From assembly GCF_019880365.1 (NCBI RefSeq), contig NZ_CP082271.1, positions 3,472,001 to 3,536,000 on the forward strand: a stretch of 64,000 bases of DNA, read 5' to 3'. The notes under the pieces are model-generated. The model saw nothing but the letters and a program-made list of their open reading frames with translations, did not search any database and had not been told where the DNA came from. The position numbers were made by a program, and so were the translations under genes. This document shows, one piece after another, positions 58,033 to 64,000 of this stretch; the stretch's first letter is position 1; each line of letters opens with the position of its first letter. The stretch is from Pseudomonas sp. DNDY-54 (GTDB lineage Bacteria > Pseudomonadota > Gammaproteobacteria > Pseudomonadales > Pseudomonadaceae).

Positions 58033-59614
58033 GCACCTGACGTTCCTAGGCCAGCAGGGCCGACGGATCCTTCGCCTCTATCATCTTTATCGCGTCGCGA
58101 TTGGCCTCGTGCTGGTCCTGCTCATCAGCAGCGATCTACACAGCGACCTGATGCGCATGATCAACCCAGGCGCGTTTCACTTCGGCGCCTGGCTTTACCT
58201 GATTCTCAACATCCTCATCGCCGTGCTGCTGCAGAACCCGAAACGGGAACTGCCTGTTCTGGCGCTCGCCCTGTTAGACGTGACCCAACTCGCGGCGCTG
58301 TTCTACTTTGCCGGCGGGACACCCAGCGGCATTGGCAACCTGCTGATTGTCGCGGTCGCCATCGCGAATATCCTGCTGCACGGCCGCGTTGGTTTTTTTA
58401 TTGCCGCAGTTGCCGCAGCCGGGCTCATCTACCTGACCTTTTATTTAAGCCTCAACGATAGCGCTGCGAGCAGCCAGTATGTTCAGGCTGCCGCACTGGG
58501 CACGCTGTGTTTTGCAGCGGCGTTGCTGGTACAAGGGTTGACCCGACGCCTGCAGGTCAGCGAAACCCTCGCTCGGCAGCGCGCCGAGGAAGTCGCGAAT
58601 CTCGAAGCGCTGAACGCGCAAATCCTGCAACGCATGCGCACCGGGATCCTCGTGCTCGACTCTCAGGAGCGCATACTGCTGGCCAATCAGGGCGCACTCG
58701 AATTGCTCGGGCAGCAGGAATTGACGGGCGAACGCCTCGCACCGCGCTGTCCCGATCTGATCAAAGGCTTGCAGCAGTGGCGTGACAATCCGACGCTGCG
58801 GCCTCGCAACTTCAAGGCAACCGCCGAAGGCGCCACACTTCAGCCAAGCTTCGCCACTCTGCAACACGGCGTAAAGCAGGACACATTGGTCTTTCTCGAA
58901 GACATCTCACACATCGCGCAGAAGGCGCAGCAGCTCAAGCTCGCCTCACTGGGCCGCTTGACTGCGAGCATCGCCCACGAGATCCGCAATCCGCTCGGCG
59001 CGATCAGCCATGCCGCTCAGCTGCTGCAGGAGTCGGAGATGCTCGACGCAGCGGATCTACGACTCACGCAGATCATCCAGGATCATTCGCGACGAATGAA
59101 CCTCGTGATCGAGAATATCCTTCAGCTGTCGCGCCGTCGCCAAGCGGAGCCGCAGCTCCTAGATCTGAAATACTGGGTACATCGGTTCGCCAGCGAATTT
59201 CGCGAAACGTTGCCAGCCGACCAACAGGTGCATGTGGAGACCCGTGGCAGTTCACTGCAAACCCGCATGGACCCGAATCAGCTGATCCAGGTCCTGACTA
59301 ACCTGGTGCAGAATGGACTGCGCTACAGCGGCCACAATCGCAAGCAGTCGCAGGTATGGCTCAAGTTGTTCCGTGACGAAAGCAGTGACCTGCCGGTGCT
59401 TGAAGTGCTTGATGACGGACCGGGCGTGCCGGCTGAGCAGGTTCAGAATATCTTCGAGCCATTTTTCACGACGGAAAACAAGGGCACCGGACTGGGGCTC
59501 TATATTTCCCGGGAGTTGTGTGAAAGCAATCAGGCTCGTCTGGACTATCGTGAACGAGACGAGGGCGGTAGCTGCTTTCGTATCGTCTTCGCACATCCGC
59601 GCAAGCTGAGCTAA
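58022..59614 (+). CDS. pilS: PilS, sensor histidine kinase for type IV pilin expression
   Basis: The 530-residue kinase has six N-terminal membrane helices (about 20-180; VAIGLVLVLLISSDL; LNILIAVLLQN; LLIVAVAIANILL), a PAS-like region (about 215-310; MRTGILVLDSQERILLANQGALELL), the H-box SIAHEIRNPLGAISHAAQLLQ (in part), the N-box NLVQNGLRYS, and the G boxes VLDDGPGVPAEQ and KGTGLGLYISREL. It phosphorylates PilR and senses PilA in the membrane. The GTG at 58022 gives MVTEHLTFLGQQGRRILRLY, aligned with P. aeruginosa PilS, and overlaps the preceding small gene. pilA itself is not in the window. Confidence 0.94.
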   Translation: MVTEHLTFLGQQGRRILRLYHLYRVAIGLVLVLLISSDLHSDLMRMINPGAFHFGAWLYLILNILIAVLLQNPKRELPVLALALLDVTQLAALFYFAGGTPSGIGNLLIVAVAIANILLHGRVGFFIAAVAAAGLIYLTFYLSLNDSAASSQYVQAAALGTLCFAAALLVQGLTRRLQVSETLARQRAEEVANLEALNAQILQRMRTGILVLDSQERILLANQGALELLGQQELTGERLAPRCPDLIKGLQQWRDNPTLRPRNFKATAEGATLQPSFATLQHGVKQDTLVFLEDISHIAQKAQQLKLASLGRLTASIAHEIRNPLGAISHAAQLLQESEMLDAADLRLTQIIQDHSRRMNLVIENILQLSRRRQAEPQLLDLKYWVHRFASEFRETLPADQQVHVETRGSSLQTRMDPNQLIQVLTNLVQNGLRYSGHNRKQSQVWLKLFRDESSDLPVLEVLDDGPGVPAEQVQNIFEPFFTTENKGTGLGLYISRELCESNQARLDYRERDEGGSCFRIVFAHPRKLS

Positions 59615-59726
59615 GGTCTGCCGAGGCGGCAGCGGGTCACACATCGGCAAGGTCGGGGTACAAAGCAACAGCTGTAGCGTTAACATTGCAGCCCGCACCG
59701 CCCACATCACTGAAAGACTCGAGACC

Positions 59727-61064
59727 ATGACCGCCCGCCAAAAAGCGCTGATCATCGATGACGAACCCGATATCCGGGAGCTGCTGGAGATCACGCTCGG
59801 GCGGATGAAGCTCGACACACGCAGCGCTCGCAACCTCAAGGAGGCGCGCGAGTGTCTGGCCAGGGAGCATTACGACCTGTGTCTGACCGACATGCGCCTG
59901 CCCGACGGGTGTGGATTGGAGCTGGTGCAGTTCATTCAGCAGCAATACCCGCAGCTCCCCGTTGCGATGATTACCGCTTACGGCAGCCTCGACACCGCCA
60001 TAGGCGCACTCAAGGCAGGCGCGTTCGACTTTCTCACCAAACCGGTCGACCTCGGACGACTGCGGGAGTTGGTCAATACCGCCCTGCGGCTCCGCACGCC
60101 AAATCCCAACGTAACGGTGGACGGCCGCTTGCTTGGCGCGTCGCCGCCTATGAACGTGCTTCGCAAGCAGATCGGCAAACTGGCGCGCAGTCAGGCCCCG
60201 GTGTATATCAGCGGCGAATCCGGCAGCGGCAAAGAACTTGTGGCGCGGCTGATCCATGAACAAGGCCCGCGCCATGAGCGCCCTTTTGTGCCAGTCAACT
60301 GTGGTGCCATCCCATCTGAGCTGATGGAGAGTGAATTCTTCGGGCACAAGAAGGGTAGTTTCACCGGTGCGATGGAGGACAAACCTGGCCTGTTCCAGGC
60401 CGCTAACGGCGGCACATTGTTTCTCGATGAAGTGGCGGACCTCCCCCTTCCAATGCAGGTGAAGCTGCTCCGCGCGATCCAGGAAAAGGCGGTGCGCGCA
60501 GTCGGCGGCGCCAAAGAGGTCGTGGTCGACGTGCGAATCCTCTGCGCCACGCACAAGGACTTAGCCAGCGAGGTTGCTGCCGGACGCTTCCGCCAGGATC
60601 TGTACTACCGCTTGAACGTCATTGAGTTACGCGTGCCGCCACTTCGCGAGCGCCGTGAAGACGTTGCGCAACTGGCCGAGGTGATGCTTCGCCGCCTCGC
60701 CCAGGAATGCGGCGACATGCCCGCCCGGCTGCACCCCGACGCATTGGCAAAGCTGCAAAGCTATCGGTTCCCGGGCAACGTGCGAGAACTGGAAAACATG
60801 CTAGAGCGCGCGTACACGCTTTGCGAAGGCGAGGAAATCAAGCCCAGCGATCTGCGTTTGTCCGATGCTCCGGGTATGCCCGAGAATGGCGAAGCGAGCC
60901 TGGCTCAGATCGACAATCTCGAAGATCACCTAGAGGATGTCGAGCGCAAGCTAATCATGCAGGCGCTTGAGGAAACCCGCTGGAATCGCACGGCCGCCGC
61001 CCAGAGACTGGGCTTGTCATTCCGCTCCATGCGTTATCGCCTGAAGAAACTTGGGCTTGATTGA
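59727..61064 (+). CDS. pilR: PilR, NtrC-family response regulator
   Basis: The 445-residue regulator has a receiver domain (1-120) with the acidic pair IIDDEPD and the phosphorylation aspartate in CLTDMRLPDG, an AAA+ sigma-54 interaction domain with Walker A GESGSGKEL, the GAFTGA loop in the variant GSFTGA, and a Fis-type helix-turn-helix at the end (RWNRTAAAQRLGLSFRSMRYRL, in part). With RpoN it activates pilA transcription. It lies 112 bases after pilS. The A-to-S change in the GAFTGA loop is also seen in other PilR proteins and probably neutral. Confidence 0.95.
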   Translation: MTARQKALIIDDEPDIRELLEITLGRMKLDTRSARNLKEARECLAREHYDLCLTDMRLPDGCGLELVQFIQQQYPQLPVAMITAYGSLDTAIGALKAGAFDFLTKPVDLGRLRELVNTALRLRTPNPNVTVDGRLLGASPPMNVLRKQIGKLARSQAPVYISGESGSGKELVARLIHEQGPRHERPFVPVNCGAIPSELMESEFFGHKKGSFTGAMEDKPGLFQAANGGTLFLDEVADLPLPMQVKLLRAIQEKAVRAVGGAKEVVVDVRILCATHKDLASEVAAGRFRQDLYYRLNVIELRVPPLRERREDVAQLAEVMLRRLAQECGDMPARLHPDALAKLQSYRFPGNVRELENMLERAYTLCEGEEIKPSDLRLSDAPGMPENGEASLAQIDNLEDHLEDVERKLIMQALEETRWNRTAAAQRLGLSFRSMRYRLKKLGLD

Positions 61065-61098
61065 GCCGCAGCTGCGGCCCCGAAGAGCCGCCGGCCGC

Positions 61099-62154
61099 TT
61101 ACCCCTGCGACAGCAGATTGCGAAGATCGATGATCGCAGCGTTGGCACGCGAGATGTAATTGGCCATCACCAGCGAATGATTGGCGAGCACCCCATAGCC
61201 GCTGCCATTGAGCACCATGGGGCTCCACAGCGGTTGCTGTGCGGCCTCTAGCTCGCGAATGATCTGCCTGACGCTGATGGCGGCATTCTTCTTCGCCAAG
61301 ACATCGGCAAAATCCACCTCGATGGCACGCAGCAGATGGGACAACGCCCAAGCCTGGCCCCGCGCCTCGTAGAACACGTTGTCGATGTGTAGCCAGGACG
61401 TCTCGACGCGCTCTTCCTCTACCACCTGCTGTACACCTTCGCTCGCCACGTCCGGCGCAACCTGAGCGTCCAGCCTCACCCGACCGACACTGGCAGATAG
61501 CCGCTGCGACAGAGAACCCAGTCGGGTGCCGACGTCCCCCAGCCAGTTATTGAGGTTATCGGCTCGGGAATAGAACTGCGCCTTGGGTGCGGGGTCGCTC
61601 AGGCGCGCCAGATAGCGATCCAGGTAGCGAATAGCGTTTCGATATTCAGATTCGCTCGCCGGCAGGGCCCAGCTGCGATTGTCAAAATTGAACAAGGGTT
61701 CGGCCTTAGACAAATCAGCGTCTTCGGTCGACTGGGACTGGGACCTGGCGAAGTCCTTGCGTAGCGCACGGCTGAGGTCTCGTACCTGAACCAGCACCCC
61801 GTACTCCCAACTCGGCATGTTATCCAGCCATAGTCCAGGCGGCGCGACGTCATTGGTCAGGTAGCCGCCGGGCTTGTCCAGCAATGTCGTGGCCACCTGC
61901 TTAAGCGTCTCGACTGTGGTGTAGCCATTGACGATCTGCTGCTGGGAAGCCTCGGCAGCGTGTCGAACCTGCTGTTGCACCGGGAAACGATCAGGCTCGG
62001 AACTCCAGTACCACCCCACCAGCAAGGCGACCAACAGGTAGAGTGCGATCACCGCGGCGAGGGCCAGCAACAGTGGATTGCGAGTCGCCCCTTCCGCTCT
62101 GGCTGCGTTTCCCGATGAGCCGAGGCGGCCGAAGCGATTCTTCCAATCCAACAT
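61099..62154 (-). CDS. DUF2333-family membrane protein
   Basis: The 351-residue protein has one N-terminal membrane helix (residues 28-50, LLLALAAVIALYLLVALLVGWYW) after a basic cytoplasmic start, and a periplasmic region with the family segments GYTTVETLKQVATTLLDKPGG (in part), DNMPSWEYGVLVQVRDLSRAL and DFADVLAKKNAAISVRQIIRELE. DUF2333 is conserved in gamma-proteobacteria without a known role. It converges with pilR, only 34 bases apart, and is divergent from the diguanylate cyclase gene. Confidence 0.85.
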   Translation of the reverse strand: MLDWKNRFGRLGSSGNAARAEGATRNPLLLALAAVIALYLLVALLVGWYWSSEPDRFPVQQQVRHAAEASQQQIVNGYTTVETLKQVATTLLDKPGGYLTNDVAPPGLWLDNMPSWEYGVLVQVRDLSRALRKDFARSQSQSTEDADLSKAEPLFNFDNRSWALPASESEYRNAIRYLDRYLARLSDPAPKAQFYSRADNLNNWLGDVGTRLGSLSQRLSASVGRVRLDAQVAPDVASEGVQQVVEEERVETSWLHIDNVFYEARGQAWALSHLLRAIEVDFADVLAKKNAAISVRQIIRELEAAQQPLWSPMVLNGSGYGVLANHSLVMANYISRANAAIIDLRNLLSQG

Positions 62155-62374
62155 GGGCGTCTGTCCTTCTGTGTCATAAGTTCAAAGATTCGACCGCTGG
62201 CCACGAAGAGCGTTGCGGCATGTGAACCACTATAACGCAGCCGATTCACAGCAAGCCTCATAATGAGAACCAGAACGCCTTTGCATTGGCTTGGCAACAG
62301 TTGGATAGGTGGTAGCATTGCGCCACCTCAGTGAGCTCTGAAAGCACTGCCGCAGCGGGCCCAGGGAACCGGAC

Positions 62375-63988
62375 ATGTCGGACCAGGAAGAACTAAAACA
62401 ACACTTCGCGCAACGCGTCATTCACCAAGCGCGAGAGATGTTAGAAGTCTGGCAGCAATTGCAACGCAATGAATGGAATGACAGCTACCGGATCGCGCTT
62501 GCCGACGCGAACCAGCGTTTGCGCCGGTTCGCCGAGCGTTTCGAACAGGTCGAGCACCGTCAACTTGCGCTAGGCATCGACGAGTGCCTGGGCGACATCA
62601 AGGACAACCGCGGTCGGTTGTCGAGCGACACCATTACAACCCTCAGCCAACTGATCTATCGCCTCGCGCGGACCGGGCTGCGTCATGGCGATCCACGTGG
62701 GCAGTCCGGCTATGTTCCGCCGCTGAGCAAACCCGTCTACATCGCCCTGGAAGATCATGAGCGTGCGAACCATGTGGTTCGACAGCTGCAATTCTTCAGC
62801 ATGACCGCACAAGCCTTCGCCACAGACACCGAGTTTCGTGCCGCCATGCATGAGCGACATCCCGCCGCGCTGGTCATGGACGTCGATTTCAACGGCCCTG
62901 GCGAAGGCCTTAAGCTTGCCGAACGCGTGCAACAGGGCCTGGAGGAAAAACTGCCGCTCATCTTCTTCAGCCATGAAGAAACCGATACGCCAATGCGCTT
63001 GGCAGCAGTGCGTGCTGGAGGTCTGGAGTTTTTCACCGGCACCATCGATGCCTCGAGCCTGCTGGAAAAGATCGAAATCTTTACCCGTACCGCTCATTAC
63101 GAACCGTTCCGGGTACTCATCATCGATGATTCGCGTGCCCAGGCGACGCACACCGAGCGCGTACTGAACAATGCCGGGATCGTCACCCAGACGCTCAACG
63201 AGCCAATTCAGGCCATCGCCTACCTGGCCGAGTTTCAGCCAGACCTGATTATCCTCGACATGTACATGCCTGAATGCATGGGCACCGAGCTGGCCAAAGT
63301 GATTCGTCAGCATGAGCGCTACGTGAGCGTGCCGATTATTTACCTCTCCGCAGAAGACGATCTGGACAAGCAGCTCGATGCGATGAACGAAGGCGGCGAT
63401 GATTTCCTGACAAAGCCGATCAAGCCGAGCCACCTGATTGCGACAGTAAGAACACGCGCCGAGCGAGCACGTCATCTCAAAGCCAGAATCGTCCGTGACA
63501 GCCTTACCGGGTTATACAACCACACGCACAGCCTCCAGTTGCTTGAAGACGCGAGCTCGCGAGCCCGTCGCGACGGTCAGCCCCTGTGCTTCGCAATGAT
63601 AGATATCGATCATTTCAAAAAAGTGAACGACACCTATGGGCACCCAATGGGCGACCGGGTCATCAAGAGCCTTGCGCTGTTCCTCAAGCAGCGCCTGCGC
63701 AAGACCGATCATATCGGCCGCTACGGCGGTGAGGAATTTGCCGTCGTGCTGCCTGACACCAACGCGGACGATGCGTTGAAAGTTCTAGACGAGATTCGGC
63801 AGCGCTTCGCCGAGATCCGCTATCCAGCACAACCGGCTGACCTCGCCTGCACCTTTAGTTGCGGCATTGCCGAACTGACGTCCGACGCAGACGTCAGGTC
63901 GCTGACTCAGCAAGCAGACGAAGCGCTGTACCGCGCCAAGAATGAAGGACGCAATCGAGTCGAACGGTTCACTCTGTCACCAGAATGA
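62375..63988 (+). CDS. diguanylate cyclase with two receiver domains (REC-REC-GGDEF)
   Basis: The 537-residue protein has an N-terminal helical part (1-115), a degenerate receiver domain (about 125-235; the loop lysine is missing, reading LEFFTGTI), an intact receiver (about 245-365; LIIDDSRA, LIILDMYMPE, FLTKPIKPS) and a GGDEF domain with the active-site RYGGEEFAVVLP. The inhibitory I-site RKTD lies five residues before GGEEF, so product inhibition is likely. It makes cyclic-di-GMP under two-component control. The architecture is that of P. aeruginosa PA4843 (GcbA/AdcA), involved in biofilm formation and dispersal. The cognate kinase is not adjacent. Confidence 0.92.
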   Translation: MSDQEELKQHFAQRVIHQAREMLEVWQQLQRNEWNDSYRIALADANQRLRRFAERFEQVEHRQLALGIDECLGDIKDNRGRLSSDTITTLSQLIYRLARTGLRHGDPRGQSGYVPPLSKPVYIALEDHERANHVVRQLQFFSMTAQAFATDTEFRAAMHERHPAALVMDVDFNGPGEGLKLAERVQQGLEEKLPLIFFSHEETDTPMRLAAVRAGGLEFFTGTIDASSLLEKIEIFTRTAHYEPFRVLIIDDSRAQATHTERVLNNAGIVTQTLNEPIQAIAYLAEFQPDLIILDMYMPECMGTELAKVIRQHERYVSVPIIYLSAEDDLDKQLDAMNEGGDDFLTKPIKPSHLIATVRTRAERARHLKARIVRDSLTGLYNHTHSLQLLEDASSRARRDGQPLCFAMIDIDHFKKVNDTYGHPMGDRVIKSLALFLKQRLRKTDHIGRYGGEEFAVVLPDTNADDALKVLDEIRQRFAEIRYPAQPADLACTFSCGIAELTSDADVRSLTQQADEALYRAKNEGRNRVERFTLSPE

Positions 63989-64000
63989 CATCATATAGCC

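Overview
The window looks like chromosomal DNA of a gamma-proteobacterium in the Pseudomonadaceae, most likely the Pseudomonas stutzeri (Stutzerimonas) group. The evidence is high G+C, Pseudomonas-type products throughout, the order ndh / tRNA-Lys-Pro-Asn / clpB / pgeF / rluD / bamD / PP0621-like / pilS / pilR, the ampE-ampD-MCP block, and Pseudomonas REP elements. The species assignment is inference; no rRNA or complete housekeeping marker set is present. No prophage, insertion sequence, integrase or CRISPR array was found.

Layout. 1-9.1 kb: two soluble PQQ-type sugar dehydrogenases (the first cut by the window edge), a frameshifted EamA transporter, a GloA2-like VOC protein, a GFA-family zinc protein, a large secreted phytase/esterase-like protein behind a Pho-box-like repeat, a CNNM/CBS membrane protein and a secreted protein of unknown function. 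9.2-13.9 kb: an accessory stretch with a carboxymuconolactone-decarboxylase/AraC divergent pair, a GlxA-type regulator, an MFS exporter, a GIY-YIG-like protein and a VOC protein. 14-17.5 kb: a zinc-starvation operon (Zur-box-like site, dksA2, zigA), a cysteine-rich copper-storage protein, YigZ and an acidic lipoprotein. 17.9-23 kb: an ADA-family deaminase, a LysR/zinc-type oxidoreductase divergent pair and a Bcr/CflA exporter/TetR divergent pair.

23-26.8 kb: copper homeostasis. copZ and copA diverge from two back-to-back promoters that both show the 19-bp spacer and dyad of CueR promoters, followed by cueR and a haem-free-type ferritin. 27-33.1 kb: a complete tripartite RND efflux operon (adaptor, pump, outer membrane factor) followed by a 147-bp tandem array of paired REP palindromes. 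33.2-46.1 kb: RIO kinase, Ada, TatD-family hydrolase, a chemoreceptor behind a FliA-like promoter, ampD-ampE, endonuclease V, a second GlxA-type regulator, zapE, trpS with a C-terminal extension, an alpha/beta hydrolase and zapG.

46-64 kb: conserved core. nadC and a large DUF1631 protein diverge; then come a DUF3094 peptide, NADH dehydrogenase II, a three-tRNA operon with its own promoter and terminator, heat-shock-promoted clpB, pgeF-rluD, bamD, a PP0621-type small protein overlapping pilS, then pilR, a DUF2333 protein and a two-receiver GGDEF diguanylate cyclase. The main functional themes are metal handling (Zn, Cu, Fe), efflux, envelope and peptidoglycan recycling, DNA repair, and surface behaviour (PilSR, chemoreceptor, cyclic-di-GMP). 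I did not find a convincing new multi-gene system. The most interesting items are the twin CueR promoters, the 147-bp REP array, the Pho-box/phytase-like gene and the copper-store gene convergent with the zinc-starvation operon.
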